Source: Streptomyces sp. NBC_01224 (GTDB taxonomy: Bacteria > Actinomycetota > Actinomycetes > Streptomycetales > Streptomycetaceae). Taken from it: 64,000 nucleotides of DNA. The stretch's first letter is position 1, and each line of letters starts with the position of its first letter. Location: the NCBI RefSeq assembly GCF_036002945.1, contig NZ_CP108529.1, positions 4,092,001-4,156,000 of the forward strand. The letters are read 5' to 3'. Made by a program: the position numbers and the translations under genes. The notes beneath the pieces are model-generated. The model was not told the DNA's origin. It was given only the letters and a program-made list of their open reading frames with translations, and made no database searches. Shown here piece after piece: positions 50,750-58,360 of this stretch.

Positions 50750-52333
50750 GTGATCTCAACAATCCGGACGGCCCACCGTCCCAAGTCCCTGCTCCCGGCC
50801 GGACTCGGCGCACTCGCCGTGCTGTCCCTGCTCCCCTCGATCCCGGCGACGGCGGCACCGGTCGATGACGCGTCACCCCGCGCGGTGACCCAGGCCGAGC
50901 GCAGGACCGCTGCGTACCTCGACTCGTTGCGTAACAGGCCCGAGAGGCTGAAGGCCTTCTTCAAGGCGCTGCCCAAGGGGGGCGACCTCCACAACCACCT
51001 GTCGGGCGCGGCAAAGACCGAGTTCCTGATCAAGCTCGCGGGCGAGAAGGGGCTGTGCATCGACGCGACGATGACGGCTGTCGCGCCACCGTGCGGACCG
51101 GGCAAGCGGCCCGCCGTCGACGCACAGACGGACGCCGTCTTCCGGCAGCAGATCGTCCGGGCCTGGTCCATGCAGGACTTCCCGTCCGATCAGTCCGGGC
51201 ACGACCACTTCTTCGACACCTTCGGCAAGTTCAGCCTGGCGACCTGGGACCGCGGCAAGCTGCTCGCCAATGTGGCCGACACCGTGGTCGAGCAGAACCA
51301 GTTCTATCTGGAGACCATGGTCACCCCGGCGTCGGACAGCGCCAGGAAGCTCGCCGACGCCGTGGGTTACGACGCCGACCTGGCCGCCTTCCACCGCAAA
51401 CTTCTGGCCGGCGGGCAGCTCGACCGGGTCGTGGACGATGCGGTCAAGGAGGCCGACGACGCCAATGCCCAGTTCCGGGTGGCCGCGCACTGCGACACCG
51501 CGCACCCCGACCCGGGCTGTCGGCTCCCCGTCAGGTGGATCTCCCAGGTGTCCCGGGGCAGCACCCCGGCGCGGGTGTTCACGCAGATGGCGGTCGGCAT
51601 GCGGCTGGCGGAGCGCGACCCGAGGTTCGTCGCGGTCAACCTCGTACAGCCCGAGGACGGGGAGAGCGCGCTGCTCAACTACAGCCTCCAGATGCGGATG
51701 CTGAACTATCTGCGCGGCCAGTACCCGGGCGCCCACCTCACCCTGCACGCCGGTGAGCTGGCCCCCGGCCTGGTCAAGCCCGAGAACCTGACGTTCCACA
51801 TCCGCGAGGCCGTACTCGTCGCCGGAGCCGAACGCATCGGACACGGCGTGGATCTGGTCCACGAGGACGACTGGCGGCAGCTCGCCCGGACGATGGCGCA
51901 GCGCAAGGTGGCGGTCGAGGTGCCGTTCAGCAGCAACAAGCAGATCCTCGGCATCGCGGGCGACGACCACCCGTTCAACGCGTACCGCCGCTACGGCGTC
52001 CCGGTGGTCCTGTCCACCGACGACCCGGGGGTCTCGCGGATCGACATCAGCCACGAGTACCAGTACGCCGCCAAGACGTACGGCCTCGGCTACACCGAGC
52101 TGAAGGACCTGGCCCGCGCCTCGCTGGAGTACGCGTTCCGCGACGGCCGCAGCCTGTGGGCCACCGGCTCCGCCCCCTCCGGCTACCGCCTGGTCGCCGC
52201 CTGCCGCAGCGAACGGCCGGGCACCGACCACCCGAGCGCGCGCTGCGCCCGCTACCTCGCCGACAACCCGAAGGCGGCGACCGAGTGGCGTCAGGAGACG
52301 GCCTTCGCCACCTTCGAGAGCCGTCACCGGTAA
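50750..52333 (+). CDS. Secreted adenosine deaminase-like hydrolase
   Basis: This is a protein of about 527 residues with an N-terminal signal peptide (basic TAHRPK, hydrophobic core, ATAAP cleavage region near residue 36), so it acts outside the cell. Zinc-site motifs of the adenosine/AMP deaminase superfamily are all present: GGDLHNHLSGA (about residue 80), LHAGEL (about 343), IGHGVDL (about 370) and STDDPG (about 428). Length and arrangement resemble extracellular ADGF-type deaminases more than the short cytoplasmic Add. GTG at 50750 is preferred; GTG at 50714 would add 12 residues. Extracellular purine salvage is a likely role. Confidence 0.85.
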   Translation: MISTIRTAHRPKSLLPAGLGALAVLSLLPSIPATAAPVDDASPRAVTQAERRTAAYLDSLRNRPERLKAFFKALPKGGDLHNHLSGAAKTEFLIKLAGEKGLCIDATMTAVAPPCGPGKRPAVDAQTDAVFRQQIVRAWSMQDFPSDQSGHDHFFDTFGKFSLATWDRGKLLANVADTVVEQNQFYLETMVTPASDSARKLADAVGYDADLAAFHRKLLAGGQLDRVVDDAVKEADDANAQFRVAAHCDTAHPDPGCRLPVRWISQVSRGSTPARVFTQMAVGMRLAERDPRFVAVNLVQPEDGESALLNYSLQMRMLNYLRGQYPGAHLTLHAGELAPGLVKPENLTFHIREAVLVAGAERIGHGVDLVHEDDWRQLARTMAQRKVAVEVPFSSNKQILGIAGDDHPFNAYRRYGVPVVLSTDDPGVSRIDISHEYQYAAKTYGLGYTELKDLARASLEYAFRDGRSLWATGSAPSGYRLVAACRSERPGTDHPSARCARYLADNPKAATEWRQETAFATFESRHR

Positions 52334-52344
52334 CCGCGCACAGC

Positions 52345-52380
52345 ACACGTCCGGGCCCGCGGCCCCAGGGCCGGACGTGT
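52345..52380. terminator. Bidirectional hairpin between convergent genes
   Basis: ACACGTCCGG pairs with CCGGACGTGT around a GC-rich 16-base interior that can extend the stem with one bulge (GCCC/GGGC). It sits between the stop codons of the deaminase gene and the convergent TetR gene, six bases from the latter. Confidence 0.7.
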
Positions 52381-52385
52381 CTGCG

Positions 52386-52976
52386 CTACTCCGCCGGAGC
52401 CGACCAGAGGTGCCTGAGCGTGCCCAGTACGAGATGGCACACGTCGTCCGGATCGGCCCCGGCCAGCGGCTCGCGCGCGACGACCGTCCGCATCAGGCCG
52501 ATGCCCAGAAGCCACGCCATGGCCAGATCCGCACGCAGGGCACCGTCCTCGGTGCCGGAGAGCCCGGCCAGCGCACTCTGATACTCCTCGCCCAGCTCCC
52601 GCAGGGTTCCGGCCGCCTCGTCGCCCCGCCCGATGGAACGCAGATAGACCTCCAGGGAGCGATCCCCCGCGCCGCCGACCGCGCTGCGGGTCAGCATCGA
52701 GCGCAGGGCGGTCTCGAAGAGCTCTTCGGGTGGTGTCGCGCGCAACTGCTCAAGTCCGCCCTGCGCGAGAACCTCCGCGAGCAGCCCCTGTTTGGACCCG
52801 AAGTACCGGAACAGGAGTGCCTGGTTGGCCCCGGCCCGCTCCGCGATGCTGCGGACCGTCGTCCCTTCGTAGCCACGTTCCGCGAACAGGTCACGAGCCG
52901 CTTCCAGCAGTCGGCGACGCGTGGCCGCGGCGTCGCGACGGCGCTCTCCGGACGACGGTGGCGGGGCGGACTCCAT
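52386..52976 (-). CDS. TetR-family regulator of the P450 gene
   Basis: This 196-residue regulator has a TetR helix-turn-helix at residues 14-60 (LLEAARDLFAERGYEGTTV, then IAERAGANQALLFRYFGSK) and a TetR_C-type ligand domain. ATG at 52976 has GAGAGGAAA about 10 bases upstream. The gene is divergent from a cytochrome P450 gene; a perfect 16-base palindrome directly after the P450 -10 element is its probable operator. The ligand is probably the P450 substrate or product. Confidence 0.87.
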   Translation of the reverse strand: MESAPPPSSGERRRDAAATRRRLLEAARDLFAERGYEGTTVRSIAERAGANQALLFRYFGSKQGLLAEVLAQGGLEQLRATPPEELFETALRSMLTRSAVGGAGDRSLEVYLRSIGRGDEAAGTLRELGEEYQSALAGLSGTEDGALRADLAMAWLLGIGLMRTVVAREPLAGADPDDVCHLVLGTLRHLWSAPAE

Positions 52977-53026
52977 GGCGCATTTCCTCTCGGACGGCGC
53001 GTCAGGATATCGGCCGTAAAGCATCG

Positions 53027-53073
53027 TTGACCGCCCGGAAGACACACTCCTAACGTTGTAAGCAGCTGCTTAC
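53027..53073 (+). promoter_or_regulatory. P450 promoter with TetR operator
   Basis: TTGACC (53027-53032), an 18-base spacer and TAACGT (53051-53056) form a promoter for the P450 gene. GTAAGCAGCTGCTTAC, a perfect 16-base palindrome (53058-53073), follows two bases later and covers the expected transcription start near 53063. A repressor bound there would block initiation. GGAGG of the P450 ribosome site follows. Confidence 0.7.
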
Positions 53074-53088
53074 ATATCGGAGGCCGCA

Positions 53089-54279
53089 GTGACGACAGCA
53101 GACATCACCCCCCTCGCCTACCCCTTCAACACCCCCGACGGGCTCCAGCTCGCCGACGAGTACGAGCGCGTACGCGACCGGCCGGGCCTCTTACGGGTCC
53201 AGATGGAATACGGCGAACCGGCCTGGCTCGTCACCCGCTACGCCGACGCCCGGCTCGTCCTGGGCGACCCGCGCTTCAGCCGGGCCGCGGGCGCCTCGCA
53301 CGACGAGCCCCGGCAGTCCGAGGGCCGGCGCGACAGCGGCATCCTCAGCATGGATCCGCCCGACCACACTCGGCTGCGCTCCCTGGTCGCCAAGGCTTTT
53401 ACCGTCCGCCAGATCGAGAAATTGCGGCCCCAGGTCCGGGAGCTGACCGCCGGCCTCCTCGACGACATGGAGGCGGCCGGACCGCCCGCGGACCTGGTCG
53501 ACCTGTTCGCGCTGCCGCTGCCGGTCGCAGTGATCTGCCGAATGCTGGGCGTACCCACTGAGGACCGTCCACGATTTCGGGTGTGGAGCGACGCCGCTCT
53601 GTCGACCAGCTCCCTCACGGCCGCGGAGTTCGACGCCAGCCGCGATGAACTGCGCGCCTACATGGCCGAGTTGATCGACCAGCACCGGAAGTCGCCGCAG
53701 GACGACCTGATGACGGCACTCATCGAGGCCCGCGACGGCGGCGACCGGCTCTCCGAACTCGAACTCGTCGATCTGTGTGTGGGCATCCTGGTGGCAGGAC
53801 ACGAGACCACCGCGTCCCAGATCCCCAACTTCGTCCTCACGCTGCTGGACCACCCGGATCAGCTGGCCAGGCTCAGGGCCGAGCCCGAACTCATCCCGAA
53901 CGCGGTGGAGGAACTACTGCGATTCGTACCGTTGGGGAGCGGCGCCGGCCAACCCCGGTACGCCACCGAGGACATCGAGGTCGGCGGCACCCTCGTCCGG
54001 GCGGGCAGTCCGGTCCTGGTCGCCATGGGCGCCGCCAACCGCGACGCGCTGCGGTTCGCCGCCCCGGGCGTGCTCGACATCGCCCGCGAGGGCAACCAGC
54101 ACCTCGGATTCGGCCACGGCGTCCACCACTGCCTGGGCGCCCCACTGGCCCGGCTGGAACTTCAGGAGGCACTGATCGCGCTCATCACCCGCTTCCCGGG
54201 GCTGCAACTGGCCGGCGATGTGACGTGGAAGTCCGAGATGCTGGTACGCGGCCCGCGTGTCATGCCGGTCGGGTGGTGA
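53089..54279 (+). CDS. Cytochrome P450 (with TTA codon)
   Basis: This 396-residue soluble P450 has the I-helix oxygen-activation motif AGHETTAS (about residue 242), the ExxR pair in VEELLRF (about 281) and the heme-binding loop FGHGVHHCLGAPLAR with the ligand Cys near residue 350. This build is typical of CYP105-like actinobacterial monooxygenases. Leu35 is encoded by TTA (53191-53193), so translation should depend on the bldA tRNA. GGAGG lies about 9 bases before GTG. A ferredoxin gene overlaps its stop, giving the electron donor. The substrate is unknown and no biosynthetic genes adjoin. Confidence 0.93.
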   Translation: MTTADITPLAYPFNTPDGLQLADEYERVRDRPGLLRVQMEYGEPAWLVTRYADARLVLGDPRFSRAAGASHDEPRQSEGRRDSGILSMDPPDHTRLRSLVAKAFTVRQIEKLRPQVRELTAGLLDDMEAAGPPADLVDLFALPLPVAVICRMLGVPTEDRPRFRVWSDAALSTSSLTAAEFDASRDELRAYMAELIDQHRKSPQDDLMTALIEARDGGDRLSELELVDLCVGILVAGHETTASQIPNFVLTLLDHPDQLARLRAEPELIPNAVEELLRFVPLGSGAGQPRYATEDIEVGGTLVRAGSPVLVAMGAANRDALRFAAPGVLDIAREGNQHLGFGHGVHHCLGAPLARLELQEALIALITRFPGLQLAGDVTWKSEMLVRGPRVMPVGW

Positions 54280-54284
54280 CCGCC

Positions 54285-54503
54285 ATGACCTGGAACGTAC
54301 GCGTCGACCCCCAGCTCTGCCAGGCATCGGGCATGTGCGCCGGGAGCGTCCCCGAGGTGTTCGCGCTGGACGGGGAGCACGCCCGGGCGATCCCCGACGG
54401 CATCGAACCGGACGAACGGGTCCTGGACGCCGCCAACATCTGCCCGGCCCAGGCGATCACCGTGCACGACGGGAAGTCGGTCATCGGACCCCGCCGCGAC
54501 TGA
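54285..54503 (+). CDS. 3Fe-4S-type ferredoxin, P450 partner (copy 1)
   Basis: This 72-residue ferredoxin supplies electrons to the P450. Cluster ligands are Cys12, Cys18 and Cys53 (LCQASGMC and NICPAQ); position 15 is Ser where a 4Fe-4S protein would have Cys, so a [3Fe-4S] cluster is expected, as in P450-associated ferredoxins. Translation could begin at ATG 54285 or at GTG 54276, which overlaps the P450 stop (GTGA). The encoded protein is identical to the copy at 57178, with three synonymous base differences over the gene. Confidence 0.92.
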   Translation: MTWNVRVDPQLCQASGMCAGSVPEVFALDGEHARAIPDGIEPDERVLDAANICPAQAITVHDGKSVIGPRRD

Positions 54504-54530
54504 GGCCTCACCGGCCCACGACCGACAGAA

Positions 54531-54568
54531 CCGCCCCTTGCCGGGCTGGGCGATCCCGGCAAGGGCGG
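54531..54568. terminator. Hairpin after ferredoxin copy 1
   Basis: CCGCCCCTTGCCGGG and CCCGGCAAGGGCGG pair around nine bases, with one bulged C. The stem and loop (ending GCGAT) closely resemble the hairpin after ferredoxin copy 2. It lies 28 bases after the stop and also faces the end of the convergent LuxR-type regulator gene. Confidence 0.75.
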
Positions 54569-54599
54569 CTGCCTGAGCGGCCGCACAGGTCGGTCTTAG

Positions 54600-55259
54600 C
54601 TAGGCACCCACTCCCAAGAAATGCAGCACCGCCAGTACCCGGCGGTGGTCGGCGTCCGCCTTGGGGAAGTTGAGTTTGGCGAGGATGTTGTTGATGTGCT
54701 TGGCGACCGCGCTCTCGCTGACCACGAGCTGGGCGGCGATGCCCGCATTGGAGCGGCCCTCGGCCATCACGGCCAGAACCTCCCGTTCGCGGGCCGTCAG
54801 CCGTTCCAGCGGATCGCTCGGCCGCCGTACCAATAGCTGGGCGACGACCTGCGGGTCGAGCGCGGTACCGCCGTCCGCCACCCGTTGCAGCGCCTCGATG
54901 AACTCCTCGACATCCGCGACCCGTTGTTTGAGCAGATAGCCCACCCCGCTGATGTTGGTGGCGAGCAGGTCGGCCGCGTAGCGCTCCTCGACGTACTGGG
55001 AGAGCATCAGCACCGCGGTCGACGGCCGGCTCCGGCGGATCGACAGCGCGGCACGCACCCCCTCGTCCGTGAAGTCGGGCGGCATCCGGACGTCCACCAC
55101 CGCCAGGTCGGGCCGATGCTTCTCGACTGCGGCCAGCAGCCCATCTGCGTCGCCCACCTCGGCCGCTACCTCAAAGCCGGCCATCTCCACCACCTTGACC
55201 AGTCCGATCCGCAGCAGCACGGAGTCCTCGGCGATCACGGCACGCCGCACATCGGGCAT
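54600..55259 (-). CDS. NarL/LuxR-family response regulator
   Basis: This is a 219-residue regulator. The receiver domain has AVIAEDSVLLR, the phosphoacceptor Asp in LAVVDVRMPPDF (about residue 52) and Lys in GYLLKQRV. The output domain is LuxR-type (LTAREREVLAVMAEGRSNAGIA, then SESAVAKHINNILAKLN). ATG at 55259 has GAGGTG about 7 bases upstream; an ATG at 55313 overlapping the kinase stop (ATGA) would add 18 residues of unusual repetitive sequence. It is encoded after its kinase on the same strand. Confidence 0.9.
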   Translation of the reverse strand: MPDVRRAVIAEDSVLLRIGLVKVVEMAGFEVAAEVGDADGLLAAVEKHRPDLAVVDVRMPPDFTDEGVRAALSIRRSRPSTAVLMLSQYVEERYAADLLATNISGVGYLLKQRVADVEEFIEALQRVADGGTALDPQVVAQLLVRRPSDPLERLTAREREVLAVMAEGRSNAGIAAQLVVSESAVAKHINNILAKLNFPKADADHRRVLAVLHFLGVGA

Positions 55260-55309
55260 CTCACACCTCACATCGGGCTCCTCTTGTCTCATGCCAGGCG
55301 CGGCACTCC

Positions 55310-56524
55310 TCATCTCGGGCACGGCAGCTCCACGTGCATCATGGTCGGTCCCCCCACGGGGCTGCTCATCCGGAATGTTCCGTCCACGGACCGCACGCGC
55401 TGGGCAAGCCCGGTAAGGCCGCTCCCCTTGGAGGGATCAGCGCCGCCCAGACCGTCGTCGGCGATCACCACCCGCATTATCTCGCCCAGCCGGGTGACCG
55501 TCACATCCGCCCGGGTCGACTCCCGTGCGTGCTTGGCGACATTCGTCAGCGCCTCGGAGACCACGAAGTACGCGACCGCCTCGATCGCCGGCGCCAGTCG
55601 TTCCGGCAGATCCACACACAGCCGTACGGGCAGCGGGGCGCGGGCCGCGAGTCCCGACAGCGCCGCATCCAGGCCAAGTTCGTCCAGGACCGCCGGGTGC
55701 AGCCCACGCACAAGACTGCTCAGCTCCTCGATCGCCTCCTTAGCCTCCCGGTGCGCCGTGTCGATCACCTCCCGCGCCTCCGGCGGCAGATCGGCCAACG
55801 TGGCCTTGGCCAGGCCTAGGTTCAGCGCCAGCGACACCAGTCGCTGCTGGGCGCCGTCGTGCAGATCCCGTTCGATACGCCGCCGTTCGGCATCCGCGGC
55901 GTCCACCGCCCCGGCCCGGCTCTCGGTGAGATCCTCGACCCGCCGCGCCAGGTCCTCTTCCCTGCTGCGGCCGAGCAGGGCGGGCACCACATGACTCTCA
56001 AGGCGTACGAGGGCGGCGGCCACGCCCGGGACGGTGGCCAGCACGACCAGCCCTGCCCCGGAGACGTACCCCGCCTGTGTGGAGTAGCCGAGATGCTCCA
56101 TCCGCCACTGCCAGGGCAGCGCGTAGACCCACACAAAGGCCAGCGACGCGGTCACCCCGGCCACCAGCAGCCCCACCACCAACACTTCGAGCCAGCCGAA
56201 CAGCGCCCCGACCAGGCAGTGGTGGCCGAGCTGGCGCCACGGCCGCCGCCACCCCGGGCGGGGGATGTCGATCCCGAGCAGCCGCCGGAAACGCCAGCGC
56301 TGGGCCGCGGTCAGCGCCGGCACGGAGAACACCGTCAGCACCAACATGAACCCCAGGACCGTCGGCGCGCTGCTGTCCCGCCCCGCGATGACCTCCCACC
56401 CGAGGCCAAAGATCATGAGCAGCAGGAACCCCATGAGGAGGTGTAGCGGCGCCCCTAGGGCGAGGAAGGACGTATCGCGGGTCAGGCGGTTGAGCGCACG
56501 CCGCGTCCGGGGCGGGATTTCCAT
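55310..56524 (-). CDS. NarL-type sensor histidine kinase (HisKA_3)
   Basis: This is a 404-residue membrane kinase. It has about five helices in the first 200 residues (for example LLMGFLLLMIFGLGW, VLGFMLVLTVFSVPAL, GLVVLATVPGVAAALV) and no large external domain. The HisKA_3 phosphoacceptor follows in ERRRIERDLHDGAQQRL (His about residue 233), then an ATPase domain with NVAKHA (N box) and ADDGLGG (G1). It resembles DesK-type membrane-embedded sensors. ATG at 56524 was chosen. Together with the regulator it occupies the space between two identical ferredoxins. Confidence 0.9.
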   Translation of the reverse strand: MEIPPRTRRALNRLTRDTSFLALGAPLHLLMGFLLLMIFGLGWEVIAGRDSSAPTVLGFMLVLTVFSVPALTAAQRWRFRRLLGIDIPRPGWRRPWRQLGHHCLVGALFGWLEVLVVGLLVAGVTASLAFVWVYALPWQWRMEHLGYSTQAGYVSGAGLVVLATVPGVAAALVRLESHVVPALLGRSREEDLARRVEDLTESRAGAVDAADAERRRIERDLHDGAQQRLVSLALNLGLAKATLADLPPEAREVIDTAHREAKEAIEELSSLVRGLHPAVLDELGLDAALSGLAARAPLPVRLCVDLPERLAPAIEAVAYFVVSEALTNVAKHARESTRADVTVTRLGEIMRVVIADDGLGGADPSKGSGLTGLAQRVRSVDGTFRMSSPVGGPTMMHVELPCPR

Positions 56525-56700
56525 GGTCCAACCGTAGGTGGCGGGCGCCGTAGCCTGCCATGCAACTGCCGTCCGCAGCCGGGGTATAGCTAGTGCCACC
56601 CCAAGACGGACAGCGGCGTTACTGACTCCCGCCGATGGAAATCGGATGGTTGATCACGAGCCCGACGGCCGGGTTCGTGACACCGGAGGAGATCTCCGCC

Positions 56701-57141
56701 GTGACCCTCATCGCCTTCAACTCCCCTTCCCCAATGGGCACTTGCCACTCATTCGGCGCCGCCTGCGGTTCCGTGCGCCTAAGTCGCAGCCGCCGCTGGC
56801 AGAGCCTCATACTGACGGGCGCGGGCCTCGCCCTGCTGCCCTGGCTCGGCTACCTCGCCGGCACCCTGCCGCCCGCCGAGGCCGCCGCATGGGTCACCCT
56901 CGACACCCTGGAGGCCGCCGCGCTACTCAGCGCCGGCAGCCGCCTGCTGCACGCCGGTACTCATCACCGCGCACCCGCGGCCGCCGCGGCGGTGCTCCTC
57001 CTCGCCGACGCCTGCATCGATCTCGCCACTGCCGCCCCCGGCCCGGAACTGGCCACCGCCGTCGTCATGGCCGCGGCCGTGGAACTCCCTCTCGCGGCCC
57101 TGTGCGCGGCGCTCGCCGCACGCCCGGCACGGGGTGCCTAG
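56701..57141 (+). CDS. Hypothetical membrane protein
   Basis: This predicted integral membrane protein has about 146 residues. After a 35-residue polar N-terminus there are four hydrophobic segments (LILTGAGLALLPWLGYLAG; a short LDTLEAAALLSAG; AAAAAVLLLADACIDLA; AAAVELPLAALCAAL). GTG at 56701 has GGAGGAG nine bases upstream and is much better supported than ATG 56635. It is divergent from the sensor kinase and 36 bases before ferredoxin copy 2, so the two may be co-transcribed. I do not recognise the family; a small membrane partner for the ferredoxin or kinase is possible. Confidence 0.65.
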   Translation: MTLIAFNSPSPMGTCHSFGAACGSVRLSRSRRWQSLILTGAGLALLPWLGYLAGTLPPAEAAAWVTLDTLEAAALLSAGSRLLHAGTHHRAPAAAAAVLLLADACIDLATAAPGPELATAVVMAAAVELPLAALCAALAARPARGA

Positions 57142-57177
57142 CGCGCATTCCGCGCTCCCGCCGCACTCCCGACCACC

Positions 57178-57396
57178 ATGACCTGGAACGTACGCGTCGA
57201 TCCACAGCTCTGCCAGGCGTCGGGCATGTGCGCCGGGAGCGTCCCCGAGGTGTTCGCGCTGGACGGGGAGCACGCCCGGGCGATCCCCGACGGCATCGAA
57301 CCGGACGAACGGGTCCTGGACGCCGCCAACATCTGCCCGGCCCAGGCGATCACCGTGCACGACGGGAAGTCGGTCATCGGACCCCGCCGCGACTGA
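57178..57396 (+). CDS. 3Fe-4S-type ferredoxin (copy 2)
   Basis: This 72-residue ferredoxin has exactly the same protein sequence as the P450 partner at 54285; the genes differ by three synonymous changes near the 5' end (GAC/GAT, CCC/CCA, GCA/GCG). Cys12, Cys18 and Cys53 are the cluster ligands. There is no P450 gene beside this copy; it follows a membrane protein gene. The similarity continues into the downstream hairpin. Recent duplication or gene conversion is indicated. Confidence 0.92.
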   Translation: MTWNVRVDPQLCQASGMCAGSVPEVFALDGEHARAIPDGIEPDERVLDAANICPAQAITVHDGKSVIGPRRD

Positions 57397-57411
57397 GCCC
57401 CCACGGAGAAA

Positions 57412-57450
57412 CCGCCCCGTGCCGGGAAGAACGATCCCGGCACGGGGCGG
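57412..57450. terminator. Hairpin after ferredoxin copy 2
   Basis: CCGCCCCGTGCCGGG and CCCGGCACGGGGCGG form a perfect 15-pair stem around AAGAACGAT, 16 bases after the stop. It is the intact counterpart of the hairpin at 54531 and also faces the end of the convergent secreted-protein gene. Confidence 0.85.
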
Positions 57451-57477
57451 CTGCATGATCGGTCGAACAGGTCGGGC

Positions 57478-57948
57478 CTAGCCGAGCCGCTGCATGATCC
57501 ACTGGGGCCCGCCGTCGGGGCTGAGGACCGCGCGGTGGCCCTCCGTGGTCAGATTGCCCAGTTCGCCCCGGCCGAGGGCGATGGCGACCGGCTCCTGCGA
57601 GGCCTCGCCCTGGATCGTCCACCGGTCGGGCTGCCTGCCGCACTCGTCCACCCACACGGCCGGCGGGTAGATCCGGATCGGCGAGAGCGCCAGGCAGCGG
57701 TTCCCCCCGCGCGCCTCGACGATCTGGGCCAGACCGTCACCCTGGTTGCGGACCTCCCACACGGTGCCGGGGTTGCAGGGCTCGATGTGGCCGCCCAGCG
57801 GGCCTTCGCCACCCGCCAGACACGCGCCGGTGCGCACGTCACGGATGAAGTACGCGCCGTCGGCGGCGTCGGCGGCCTGGGCGGGGGTGGCCAGTGCCGC
57901 CACAGCGACGGCGGCTGCGGCGAGAGACAGGATCGAACGGATACGCAC
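57478..57948 (-). CDS. Secreted beta-trefoil-like protein
   Basis: This is an exported protein of about 156 residues. GTG at 57948 starts a signal peptide (RIRS, then LSLAAAAVAVAALATPAQA with cleavage after the AQA). The mature part, about 125 residues, reads as a beta-trefoil: GAYFIRDVRTGACLAGG, VWEVRNQGDGLAQIV, RCLALSP and a final QWIMQRL, with repeated aromatic and Gly turns and four Cys that could form two disulfides. It could be a ricin-B-like lectin or a trefoil protease inhibitor. GAGGAG lies 4 bases before GTG. Confidence 0.7.
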   Translation of the reverse strand: MRIRSILSLAAAAVAVAALATPAQAADAADGAYFIRDVRTGACLAGGEGPLGGHIEPCNPGTVWEVRNQGDGLAQIVEARGGNRCLALSPIRIYPPAVWVDECGRQPDRWTIQGEASQEPVAIALGRGELGNLTTEGHRAVLSPDGGPQWIMQRLG

Positions 57949-58251
57949 GGGACTCCTCGTACGAGAAAGAAAGACTGAGGGAGAACGAGCCAAGAGCGGC
58001 CCGCCACATCAAGATCACAAACATGTGCCGCCGTTGGCGCGCTCCCCATGCCTTCGGCCCGGTTTTCCACCCCAACAGCGGCGGCGCGCCCGGATCACGT
58101 ACGGCGCACTCTCACCGCCCCCGCGCGCCCCCATCAGGCGAAATCCCCCGGAGCTCAAGCCGCGAAGTCCGAGCGCTCTTTCCGAGGAACGGGAGGTGGG
58201 CCACTCCCCACCCACCCTCCCTGCCCGGCAAGTTGACTTTTCGTGACCGGC

Positions 58252-58281
58252 TTGCCACGGATGGTGGCGACGCTCTAGCGT
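58252..58281 (+). promoter_or_regulatory. Candidate promoter for the HTH gene
   Basis: TTGCCA (58252-58257) and TAGCGT (58276-58281) are spaced by 18 bases. Transcription would begin near 58288, just before a stable hairpin. The 412 bases between the secreted-protein gene and the HTH gene hold no gene I can support. Confidence 0.4.
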
Positions 58282-58295
58282 TCCGAATAACGAAC

Positions 58296-58331
58296 GACCC
58301 CTGCCGGTGCGGGAACACCGAAACAGGGGTC
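58296..58331 (+). promoter_or_regulatory. Two-tier hairpin in the HTH gene leader
   Basis: An outer stem GACCCCTG/CAGGGGTC encloses an inner stem CGGTG/CACCG with loop CGGGAA, separated by a single C on one side and AAA on the other. It would form at the very 5' end of the predicted message, 29 bases before ATG 58361. It may protect the transcript, or bind a regulator as DNA. Confidence 0.45.
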
Positions 58332-58360
58332 TGACCACTTCGATCGTTAGGCCCGATCTG

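Noticed and set aside
58296..58331. Hairpin considered as a CRISPR type I-E repeat because of the GGTGCGGGAACACC core
   Set aside because: It is a single copy with no spacer array or cas gene; the position fits an mRNA leader structure.
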